Below, in pieces: positions 51,281-63,100 of a stretch of DNA of 64,000 nucleotides; the first letter of the stretch is position 1, and each line of letters opens with the position of its first letter. Under the pieces are notes generated by a model that searched no databases, was not told the origin of the DNA, and worked only from the letters and a program-made list of their open reading frames with translations. The position numbers and the translations under genes are program-made. This DNA is from Petrolisthes cinctipes (taxonomy: Eukaryota > Arthropoda > Malacostraca > Decapoda > Porcellanidae), in the NCBI GenBank assembly GCA_033782935.1, contig JAWQEG010000710.1, positions 1,488,001 to 1,552,000 on the forward strand. Direction: 5' to 3'.

Positions 51281-54200
51281 ATATGTGCATGCATCTTCAG
51301 TAAGCGTTTATATCTCAAATTCAGGCTCAAAACACCCAAAAATTCGATATTTTGGGGTCGCAGAAGCGATCAGTACATGCCTACTCCGTGTTAGAGAATT
51401 TTCAATTTACAGGCCCGAAACATGCTGAAAATCGATATTTTATGTGCCCAAAGTCAATATGTGCATGCATCTTCTGTACTAGTTTATATTTCAAATTAAG
51501 ACTCAAAACACCCAAAAATTCGATAATTTGGGGTCCCAGAAGCGTTTTGTACATGCCTACTCCGTGTTAGAGTATTTTCAAAATACAGGCCCAAAACATG
51601 CTGAAAATCGATATTTTAGGTGCCCAAAGTCAATATGTGTATGCATCTTCTGCACCTGTTTATATCCCAAATTCAACCTCAAAACAACCAAAAATTGTAT
51701 ATTTTTGGGTCCCAGAAGAGATCTGTACATGCCTACTCAGTGCTAGAATGTTTTCAAAATATAGGCTCAAAACATGCTAAAAATCGATATTTTAAGTGTC
51801 CAAAGTCGATTTGTGCATGCATCTTCTGTACGCGTTTATATCTCAAATTCAGGCTCAAAACACCCGAAAATTCGATATTTTGGGGTCCCAGAAGCGATCA
51901 GTACATGCCTACTCCGTGTTAGAGAATTTTCAATTTACAGGCCCGAAACATGCTAAAAATCGATATTTTATGTGCCCAAAGTCAATATGTGCATGCATCT
52001 TCTGTACTAGTTTATATTTCAAATTAAGGCTCAAAACACCCGAAAATTCGATAATTTGGGGTCCCAGAAGCGTGTTGTACATGCCTACTCCGTGTTAGAG
52101 TATTTTCAAAATAAAGCCCCAAAACTTGCTGAAAATCGATATTTTAAGTGCCCAAAGTCAATATGTGCATGCATCTTGTGTACTAGTTTATATTTCAAAT
52201 TAAGGCTCAAAACACCCAAAAATTCGATAATTTGGGGTCCCAGAAGCGTTTTGTACATGCCTACTCCGTGTTAGAGTATTTTCAAAATACAGGCCCAAAA
52301 CATGCTGAAAATCGATATTTTAGGTGCCCAAAGTCAATATGTGTATGCATCTTCTGCACCTGTTTATATCCCAAATTCAACCTCAAAATACGCGAAAATT
52401 CGATATTTTTGGGTCCCAGAAGCGATCTGTAAATGCCTACTCCGTGCTAGAAAGTTTTCAAAATATAGGCTCAAAACATGCTAAAAATCGATATTTTAAG
52501 TGTCCAAAGTCGATATGTGCATGCATCTTCAGTACCAGTTTATATCTCAAATTCAGACTCAAAACACCCGAAAATTCGATATTTTGGGGTCCCAGAAGCG
52601 ATCAGTACATGCCTACTCCGTGTTAGAGTATTTTCATAATACAGGCCTAAAACATCCTGAAAATCGATCTTTTAGGTGCCCAAAGTCAATATGTGCATGC
52701 ATCTTCTGTACCCGTTTATATCTCAAATTCAGGCTCAAAAAACCCGTAAATTCGATATTTTGGGGTCCCAGAAGCGATCTGTACATGCCTACTCAGTGTT
52801 ATAATATTTTCAAAATATAGGCCCAAAACATGCTAAAAATCGATATTTTAGGTGCCCAAAGTCGATATCTCAAATTCAGGCACAAAACACCCTAAAATTC
52901 GATATTTTGGGGTCCCAGAAGCGATCTGTACACGCCTACTCAAATACAAGCCGAAAACATGCTGAAAATCGATATTTTTGGTGCCCAAAGTCAATATGTG
53001 TATGCTTCTTCTGTACCCGTTTATATCTCAAATTCAATCTCCAAACACCCAAAAATTCAATATTTTGGGGTCCCAGAAGCGATCTGTACATGCCTACTCA
53101 GTACTAGATTGTTTTCAAAATATAGGCTCAAAACATGCTAAAATCGATATTTTAAGTGTCCAAAGTCAATATGTGCATGCATCTTCTGTACCCGTTTATA
53201 TCTCAAATTCAGGCTCAAAACACCCGAAAATTCGGTATTTTTTGGGTCCTAGAAGCGATCTATACATGCCTACTCCTAGTTAGAATGTTTTCAAGATACA
53301 GACCCAAAACACGCTCAAAATCGATATTTTAGGTGCCCAAAAGTCGATATGTGCATGCATCTTCAGTACGCGTTTATATCTCAAATTCAGGCTCAAAACA
53401 ACCGAAAATTCGATATTTTGGAGTCCCAGAAGCGATCAGTACATGCCTACTCCGTGTTAGAGAATTTTCAATTTACAGGCCCGAAACATGCTGAAAATCG
53501 ATATTTTATGTGCCCAAAGTCAATATGTGCATGCATCTTCTGTACTAGTTTATATTTCAAATTAAGGCTCAAAACACCCGAAAATTCGAAAATTTGAGGT
53601 CCCAGAAGCATTTTGTACATGCCTACTCCGTGTTAGAGTATTTTCAAAATACAGGCCCAAAACATGCTGAAAATCGATATTTTAGGTGCCCAAAGTCAAT
53701 ATGTGTATGCATCTTCTGCACCTGTTTATATCCCAAATTCAACCTCAAAATACCCGAAAATTCGATATTTTTGGGTCCCAGAGTCGATCTGTAAATGCCT
53801 ACTCCGTGCTAGAACGTTTTCAAAATATAGGCTCAAAACATGCTAAAAATCGATATTTTAAGTGTCCAAAGTCGATATGTGCAAGCATCTTCTGTACCCG
53901 TTTATATCTCAAATTAAGGCTCAAAACACCCTAAAATTCGGTATTTTTGGGTACTAGAAGCGATCTATACATGCCTACTCCTAGTTAGAATGTTTTCAAG
54001 ATACAGACCAAAAACATGCTCAAAATCGATATTTTAGGTGCCCAAATGTCGATATGTGCATGCATCTTCAGTACCCGTTTATATCTCAAATTCAGGCACA
54101 AAACACCCGAAAATTCGATATTTTGGGGTCTCAGAAGCGATCAGTACATGCCTACTCCGTGTTGGAGTATTTTCATAATACAGGCCTAAAACATGCTGAA

Positions 54201-55220
54201 AATCGATCATTTAGGTGCCCAAAGTCAATATGTGCATGCATCTTCTGTACCCGTTTATATCTCAAATTCAGGCTCAAAAAACCCGGAAATTCGATATTTT
54301 GGGGTCCGAGAAGCGATCTGTACATGCCTACTCAGTGTTAGAATATTTTCAAAATATAGGCCCAAAACATGCTAAAAATAGATATTTTAGGTGCCCAAAG
54401 TCGATATCTCAAATTCAGGCACAAAACACCCGAAAATTCGATATTTTGGGGTCCCAGAATCGATCTGTACACGCCTACTCAAATACAGGCCGAAAACATG
54501 CTGAAAATCGATCTTTTAGGTGCCCAAAAGTCGATATGTGCATGCATCTTCTGTACCCGTTTATATCTCAAATTCAGGCTCCAAATACCCGAAAATTCGA
54601 TATTTTGGGGTCCCAGAAGCGATCTGTACATGCCTACTCAGATGCAGGCCCAAAACATGCTGAAAATTAATATTTTAGGTGCCCAAAGTCAATATGTGTA
54701 TGCATCTTCTGCACCCGTTTATATCCCAAATTCAACCTCAAAACACCCAAAAATTCGATATTTTTGGGTCCCAGAAACGATCTGTACATGCCTACTCAGT
54801 TCTGGAATGTTTTCAAAATATAGGCTCAAAACATGCAAAAAATCGATTTTTTAAGTGTCCAAAGTCGATATGTGCATGGATCTTCTGTACCCGTTTATAT
54901 CTCAAATTCAGGATCAAAACACCCGAAAATTGTGTATTTTTTGGTCCTAGAAGCAATCTGTAGATGCCTACTCCTAGTTAGAATGTTTTCTGAATACAGG
55001 CCCAACACATACTGAAAATCGATCTTTTATGTGCCCAAAAGTCGATAAATTCATGCATCTTCTGTACCCGTTTATATCTCAAATTCATTCTCCAAACACC
55101 CGAAAATTCGATATTTTGGGGTCCCAGAAGCGATCAGTACATGATTACTCCGTGTTAGAGTATTTCCATAATACAGGGCCAAAACATGCTGAAAATCAAT
55201 CTTTTAGGTGCCCAAAGTCA
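51280..55220 (+). repeat. 704-bp tetramer HOR and derivatives
   Basis: Pairs at 51,352/52,056, 51,528/52,232, 51,598/52,302 and 51,620/52,324 are 704 bp apart, exactly four full-length monomers, and the same set recurs at 53,594, 53,664 and 53,686 (offset 1,362). The block is marked by the GAATTTTCAATTTACAGG tail (51,394, 51,924 and 53,463), the TACTAGTTTATATTTC monomer and the AGCGTTTTGTACATG monomer. The left part also matches 42,250-42,600 at offset about 9,145. The standard pentamer pattern returns from about 54.0 kb. Confidence 0.8.
51593..51768 (+). repeat. Representative full-length monomer (176 bp) made of two 88-bp halves
   Basis: Half A is 51,593-51,680 and half B is 51,681-51,768, each exactly 88 bp. 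Both begin with AAAACA and carry a TCGATATTTT core at position 16-25 of the half, followed by CCCA at 31-34, CGAT at 39-42, TGT at 44-46 and CATGC at 48-52. Aligning consensus halves without gaps gives 59 of 88 identical positions. Half A carries the TGCATGCA palindrome and the CCCGTTTATAT block. Half B carries the TTCGATATTTTGGGG-type box and the tail that differs most between subfamilies. The inference is an ancient 88-bp unit that was doubled and then amplified as a dimer. Confidence 0.9.
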
Positions 55221-56914
55221 ATATGTGCATGCATCTTCTGTACCCGTTTATATCTCAAATTCAGGCTCCAAACACCCGAAAATTCGATATTTTGGGGTCC
55301 AAGAAACGATCTGTACATGCCTACTCCATGTTAGAGTATTTTCAAAATACAGACCCAAAACATGCTGAAAATCGATATTCTAGGTTCCCAAAGTCAATAT
55401 GTGCATGCATCTTCTGTACCAGTTTATATCTCAAATTCAGGCTCAAAACACACGAAAATTCGATATTTTGGGGTCCCATAAGCGATCTGTACATGTCTAC
55501 TCAGTGCTAGAATATTTTCAAAAAATAGGCCCAAAACATGCTAAAAATCGATATTTTAGGTGCCCAAAGTCGATATCTCAAATTCATTCCCAAAACACCC
55601 GAAAATTCGATATTTTGGGGTCCCAGAAGCGATCTGTACATGCCTACTCTGTGTTAGAGTATTTTCAAAAACAGGCCCAAAACATACTGAAAATCGATCT
55701 TTTAGGTGCCCGAAAGTCGATATGTGAATGCATCTTCTGCACCCGTTTATATTCCAAATTCAACCTCAAAACACCCGAAAATTTGATATTTTTGGGTCCC
55801 ACAAGCGATCTGTACATGCCTACTCAGTGCTAGAATTTTTTCAAAATATTGTCTCAAAACATGCTAAAAATCAATATTTTAAATGTCCAAAGTCGATATG
55901 TGCATGCATCTTCTGTACCCGTTTATATCTCAAATTCAGGCTCAAAACACCCGAATATTCAGTATTTTTGGGTCCTACAAGCGATCTGTACATGCCTACT
56001 CCTAGTTAGAATGTTTTCAAGATACAGACCCAAAACATGCTCAAAATCGATATATTAGGTGCCCAAATGTCGATATGTGCATGCATATTCGGAACCCGTT
56101 TATATCTCAAATTCAACCTCAAAACACCCGAAAATTCGATATTTCGGGGTCCAAGAAGCGATCTGTACATGCCTACTCCGTGTTAGAGTATTTTCAAAAT
56201 AGAGGCCCAAAACATACTAAAAATCGATCTTTTAGGTGCACAAAATTCAATATGTGTATGCATCTTCTGCACCCGTTTATATCCCAAATTCAACATCAAA
56301 ACAACCGAAAATTCTATATTTTTGGGTCCCAGAAGTTATCTGTACATGCCTACTCAGTGCTAGAATATTTTCAAAAAATAGGCTTAAAACATGCTAAAAA
56401 TCGATATTTTAAGTGTCCAAAGTCGATATGTGCATGCATCTTCTGTACCCGTTTATATATCAAATTCAGGCTCAAAACACCCGAATATTCGGTATTTTTG
56501 GGTCCCAGAAGCGACCTATACATGCCTACTCCTAGTTAGAATGTTTTCAAAATACAGACCAAAAACATGCTCAAAATCGATATTTTAGGTGCCCAAATGT
56601 CGATATGTGCATGCATCTTCAGTACCCGTTTATATCTCAAATTCAGGCTCAAAACACCCGAAAATTCGATATTTTGGGGTCCCAGTAGCGATCAGTACAT
56701 GCCTACTCCGTGTTAGAGTATTTCCATAATACAGGCCCAAAACATGCTGAAAATCGATCTTTTAGGTGCCCAAAGTCAATATGTGCATACATTTTCTGTA
56801 CCCGTTTATATCTCAATTTCAGGCTCAAAACACCCCAAAATTCGATATTTTGGGGTCCCATAAGCGATCTGTACATGCCTACTCATTGCTAGAATATTTT
56901 CAAAATATTGGCCC

Positions 56915-57043
56915 AAAACATGCTAAAAATCGATATTTTAGGTGCCCAAAGTCGATATCTCAAATTCAGGCACAAAACACCCGAAAATTCGATATTTTGG
57001 GGTCCCAGAAGCGATCTGTACACGCCTACTCAAATACAGGCCG
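56915..57043 (+). repeat. Short monomer form, 129 bp (both deletions)
   Basis: Successive monomer starts at 56,915 and 57,044 are 129 bp apart, exactly 176 minus 29 minus 18. Half A lacks the palindrome block and half B lacks the 18-bp tail segment. This doubly deleted monomer is the regular fifth member of the 834-bp HOR. Other copies lie near 33,266, 34,100, 35,975, 42,625, 43,460, 44,300 and 57,749. Confidence 0.9.
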
Positions 57044-57748
57044 AAAACATGCTGAAAATCGATATTTTTGGTGCCCAAAGTCAATATGTGTATGCTTCTT
57101 CTGTACCCGTTTATATCTCAAATTCAATCTCCAAACACCCGAAAATTCGATATTTTGGGGTCCCAGAAGCGATCTGTACATGCCTACTCAGTACTAGATT
57201 GTTTTCAAAATATAGGCTCATAACATGCTAAAAATCTATATTTTAAGTGTCCAAAGTCGATATGTGCATGCATCTTCTGTACCCGTTTATATCTCAAATT
57301 CAGGCTCAAAACACCCGAAAATTCGGTATTTTTGGGTCCTAGAAGCGATCTATACATGCCTAGTCCTAGTTAGAATGTTTTCAAGATACAGACCAAAAAC
57401 ATGCTCAAAATCGATATTTTAGGTGCCTAAATGTCGATATGTGCATGCATCTTCAGTACCCGTTTATATCTCAAATTCAGGCTCAAAACACCCGAAAATT
57501 CGATATTTTGGGATCCCAGAAGCGATCAGTACATGCCTACTCCGTGTTAGAGTATTTTCATAATACAGGCCTAAAACATGCTGAAAATCGATCTTTTAGG
57601 TGCCCAAAGTCAATATGTGCATGCATCTTCTGTACCCGTTTATATCTCAAATTCAGGCTCAAAAAACTTGGAAATTCGATATTTCGGGGTCCCAGAAGCG
57701 ATCTGTACATGCCTACTCAGTGCTTGAATATTTTCGAAATATAGGCCC
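56915..57748 (+). repeat. Representative 834-bp pentamer HOR
   Basis: Monomer starts at 56,915 and 57,749 are exactly 834 bp apart. The order is the 129-bp doubly deleted monomer, a monomer ending in a TACTAGATTGTTTTC tail, the TTTAAGTGTCC monomer ending in a CCTAGTTAGAATG tail, the CCCAAATGTCG monomer (177 bp) ending in a GTGTTAGAGTATTTTCATAA tail, and a CGATCTTTTAGG monomer. The same order is seen near 29, 33, 34, 36, 43-44, 54 and 61 kb, so this is the common HOR of the right half of the window. Confidence 0.87.
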
Positions 57749-60179
57749 AAAACATGCTAAAAATCGATATTTTAGGTGCCCAAATTCGATATCTCAAATT
57801 CAGGCACAAAACACCCAAAAATTCGATATTTTGGGGTCCCAGAAGCAATCTGTAGACGCCTACTCAAATACAGGCCGAAAACATGCTGAAAATCGATATT
57901 TTTGGTGCCCAAAGTCAATATGTGTATGCTTCTTCTGTAGCCGTTTATATCTCAAATTCAATCTCCAAACTCCCGAAAATTCGATATTTTGGGGTCCCAG
58001 AAGCGATCTGTACATGCCTACTCAGTACTAGATTGTTTTCAAAATATAGGCTCAAAACACGCTAAAAATCGATATTTTAAGTGTCCAAAGTCAATATGTG
58101 CATGCATCTTCTGTACCCGTTTATATCTCAAATTCAGGCTCAAAACACCCGAAAATTCGGTATTTTTGGGTCCTAGAAGCGATCCATACATGCCTACTCC
58201 TAGTTAGAATGTTTTCAAGATACAGATAAAAAACATGCTCAAAATCGATATTTTAGGTGCCCAAATGTCGATATGTGCTTGCATCTTCAGTACCCGTTTA
58301 TATCTCAAATTCAGGGTCAAAATACCCGAAAATTCGATATTTTGGGGTCCCAGAAGCGATCAGTACATGCCTACTCCGTGTTAGAGTATTTTCATAATAC
58401 AGGCCTAAAACATGCTAAAAATCGATATTTTAGGTGCCCAAAGTCGTTATCTCAAATTCAGGCCCAGAAAACCCGAAAATTCGATATTTTGGGGTCCCAG
58501 AAGCGATCTGTACATGCCTACTCTGTGTTAGAGTATTTTCAAAATACAGGCCCAAAACATACTGAAAATCGATCTTTTAGTTACCCAAAAGTCGATATGT
58601 GCATACATCTTCTGTAACCATTTATATCTCAAATTCAGGCTCCAAATACCAGAAAATTCGATATTTTGGGGTCCCAGAAGCGATCTGTACATGCCTACTC
58701 AGATGCAGGCCCAAAACATGCTGAAAATTAATATTTTAGGTGGCCAAAGTTAATACGTGTATGCATCTTCTGCACCCGTTTATATCCCAAATTCAACCTC
58801 AAAACACCCAAAAATTCGATATTTTTGGGTCTCAGAAACGATCTGTACATGCCTACTCAATGCTAGAATGTTTTCAAAATATAGGCTCAAAACATGCAAA
58901 AAATCGATATTTTAAGTGTCCAATGTCGATATGTGCATGCATCTTCTGTACCAGTTTATATCTCAAATTCGGGCTCAAAACACACGAAAATTCGATATTT
59001 TGGGGGCCCAGAAGAGATCTGTACATGCCTACTCAGTGCTAGAATATTTTCATAATATAGGCCCAAAACATGCTAAAAATTGATATTTTAGGTGCTCAAA
59101 GTCGATATCTCAAATTCAGGCCCAAAACACCCGAAAATTCGATATTTCGGGGTCCCAGAAGCGATCTGTACATGCCTACTCCGTTTTAGAGTATTTTTAA
59201 AATACAGGCCAAAAACATACTGTAAATCGATCTTTTAGGTGCCCAAAATTCGAAATGTGCAAGCATCTTCTGTACCCGCTTATATCTCAAATTCAGGCTC
59301 CAAACACCCGAAAATTCGATATTTTGGGGTCCCACAAGCGATCTGTACATAACTACTCCGTGTTAGAGTATTTTCAAAATACAGGCCTAAAACATGCTGA
59401 AAATCGATATTTTAGAAGCCCAAAGTTAATATGTGTATGCATCTTCTGCACCCGTTTATATCCCAAATTCAACCTCAAAACATCCGATAATTCGATATTT
59501 TGGGGTCCCAGAAGCGATTTGTACATGCCTACTCTGTGTTAGAGTATTTTCAGATACAGGCCCAAAACATACTTAAAATCGATCTTTTAGGTGCCCAAAA
59601 GTCGATATGTGCATGCATCTTCTGTACCCGTTTATATCTCAAATTCAGGCTCCAAACACCCGAAAATTCGATATTTTGGGGTCCAAGAAACGATCTGTAC
59701 ATGCCTACTCCATGTTAGAGTATTTTCAAAATACAGGCCCAAAACATGCTGAAAATCGATATTCTAGGTTCCCAAAGTCAATATGTGCATGCATCTTCTG
59801 TACCCGTTTATATCTCAAATTCAGGCTCAAAACACCCGAAAATTTGATATTTTGGGGTCCCATAAGCGATTTGTACATGCCTACTCAGTGCTAGAATATT
59901 TTCAAAAAATAGGCCCAAAACATGCTAAAAATCGATATTTTAGGTGCCCAAAGTCGATATCTCAAATTCAGGCCCAAAACACCCGAAAATTCGATATTTT
60001 TGGGTCTCACAAGCGATCTGTATATGCCTACTCAGTGTTAGAATTTTTTCAAAATATAGGCTCAAAACATGCTAAAAAATCAATATTTTAAGTGTCCAAA
60101 GTCGATATGTTCATGCATCTTCTGTACCCGTTTATATCTCAAATTAAGGCTCAAAACACCCGAAAATTCGGTATTTTTG

Positions 60180-63100
60180 GGTCCTACAAGCGATCTGTAC
60201 ATGCCTAGTCCTAGTTAGAATGTTTTCAAGATACAGACCAAAAACATGCTCAAAATCGATATATTAGGTGCCCAAAAGTCGATATGTGCATGCATCTTCG
60301 GAACCCGTTTATATCTCAAATTCAACCTCAAAACACCCGAAAATTCGTTATTTTTGGGTCCGTGAAGCGATCTGTACATGCCTACTCCGTGTTAGAGTAT
60401 TTTCAAAATAGAGGCCCAAAACATACTAAAAATCGATCTTTTAGGTGCACAAAAGTCAATATGTGTATGCATCTTCTGCACCCATTTATATCCCAAATTC
60501 AACCTCAAAACAACCGAAAATTCTATATTTTTGGGTCCCAGAAGTGATCTGTACATGCCTACTCAGTGCTAGAATGTTTTCAAAATATAGGCTCAAAACA
60601 TGCTAAAAATCGATATTTTAAGTGTCCAAAGTCAATATGTGCATGCATCTTCTGTACCCGTTTATATCTCAAATTCAGGCTCAAAACACCCGAAAATTCG
60701 GTATTTTTGGGTCCTAGAAGCGATCTATTCATGCCTACTCCTAGTTAGAATGTTTTCAAGATACAGACCAAAAACATGCTCAAAATCGATATTTTAGGTG
60801 CCCAAATGTCGATATGTGCATGCATATTCAGTACCCGTTTATATCTCAAATTCAGGCTCAAAACACCTGAAAATTCGATATTTTGGGGTCCCAGAAGCGA
60901 TCAGTACATGCCTACTCCGTGTTAGAGTATTTCCATAATACAGGCCCAAAACATGCTGAAAATCGATCTTTTAGGTGCCCAAAGTCAATATGTGCATACA
61001 TTTTCTGTACCCGTTTATATCTCAAATTCAGGCTCAAAACACTCCAAAATTCGATATTTTGGGGTCCCAGAAGCGATCTGTACACGCCTACTCAAATACA
61101 GGCCGAAAACATGCTGAAAATCGATATTTTTGGTGCCCAAAGTCAATATGTGTATGTTTCTTCTGTACCCGTTTATATCTCAAATTCAATCTCCAAACAC
61201 CCGAAAATTCGATATTTTGGGGTCCCAGAAGCGATCTGTACATGCCTACTCAGTACTAGATTGTTTTGAAAATATAGGCTCATAACATTCTAAAAATCTA
61301 TATTTTAAGTGTCCAAAGTCGATATGTGCATGCATCTTCTGTACCCGTTTATATCTCAAATTCAGGCTCAAAACACCCGAAAATTCGGTATTTTTGGGTC
61401 CTAGAAGCGATCTATACATGCCTAGTCCTAGTTAGAATGTTTTCAAGATACAGACCAAAAACATGCTCAAAATCGATATTTTAGGTGCCTAAATGTCGAT
61501 ATGTGCATGCATCTTCAGTACCCGTTTATATCTCAAATTCAGGCTCAAAACACCCGAAAATTCGATATTTTGTGGTCCCAGAAGCGATCAGTACATGCCT
61601 ACTCCGTTTTAGAGTATTTTCATAATACAGGCCTAAAACATGCTGAAAATCGATCTTTTAGGTGCCCAAAGTCAATATGTGCATGCATCTTCTGTACCCG
61701 TTTATATCTCAAATTCAGGCTCAAAAAACCCGGAAATTCGATATTTCGGGGTCCCAGAAGCGATCTGTACATGCCTACTCAGTGCTTGAATATTTTCAAA
61801 ATATAGGCCCAAAACATGCTAAAAATCGATATTTTAGGTGCCCAAATTCGATATCTCAAATTCAGGCACAAAACACCCGAAAATTCGATATTTTGAGGTC
61901 CCAGAAGCAATCTGTAGACGCCTACTCAAATACAGGCCGAAAACATGCTGAAAATCGATATTTTTGGTGCCCAAAGTCAATATGTGTATGCTTCTTCTGT
62001 ACCCGTTTATATCTCAAATTCAATCTCCAAACACCCGAAAATTCGATATTTTGGGGTCCCAGAAGCGATCTGTACATGCCTACTCAGTACTAGTTTGTTT
62101 TCAAAATATAGGTTAAAAACACGCTAAAAATCGATATTTTAAGTGTCCAAAGTCAATATGTGCATGCATCTTCTGTACCCGTTTATATCTCAAATTCAGG
62201 CTCAAAACACCCGAAAATTCGGTATTTTTGGGTCCTAGAAGCGATCCATACATGCCTACTCCTAGTTAGAATTTTTCAAGATACAGATCAAAAACATGCT
62301 CAAAATCGATATTTTAGGTGCCCAAATGTCGATATGTGCTTGCATCTTCAGTACCCGTTTATATCTCAAATTCAGGCTCAAAACACCCGAAAATTCGATA
62401 TTTTGGGGTCCCAGAAGCGATCAGTACATGCCTACTCCGTGTTAGAGTATTTTCATAATACAGGCCTAAAACATGCTAAAAATCGATATTTTAGGTGCCC
62501 AAAGTCGTTATCTCAAATTCAGGCCCAGAAAACCCGAAAATTCGATATTTTGGGGTCCGAGAAGCGATCTGTACATGCCTACTCCGTGTTAGAGTATTTT
62601 CAAAATACAGGCCCAAAACATACTGAAAATCGATCTTTTAGTTTCCCAAAAGTCGATATGTGCATGCATCTTCTGTAACCGTTTATATCTCAAATTCAGG
62701 CTCCAAATACCAGAAAATTCGATATTTTGGGGTCCCAGAAGCGATCTGTACATGCCTACTCAGATGCAGGCCCAAAACATGCTGAAAATTAATATTTTAG
62801 GTGGCCAAAGTTAATACGTGTATGCATCTTCTGCACCCGTTTATATCCCAAATTCAACCTCAAAACACCCAAAAATTCGATATTTTTGGTTCTCAGAAAC
62901 GATCTGTACATGCCTACTCAATGCTAGAATGTTTTCAAAATATAGGCTCAAAACATGCAAAAAATCGATATTTTAAGTGTCCAAAGTCGATATGTGCATG
63001 CATATTCTGTACCAGTTTATATCTCAAATTCGGGCTCAAAACACACGAAAATTCGATATTTTGGGGGCCCAGAAGAGATCTGTACATGCATACTCAGTGC

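Larger units (their letters stand above)
55220..60180 (+). repeat. 4.06-4.4 kb tandem duplication, copy 1
   Basis: Stepwise offsets to the downstream copy are 4,384 near 55,220-55,600, 4,209 from about 56,075 to 57,000, 4,062 from about 57,225 to 58,700, and 4,045 after about 59,270. Each step is an indel in one copy. The block contains two adjacent 834-bp pentamers (56,915-57,748 and following; pairs 56,766/57,600 and 57,439/58,273). Confidence 0.86.
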
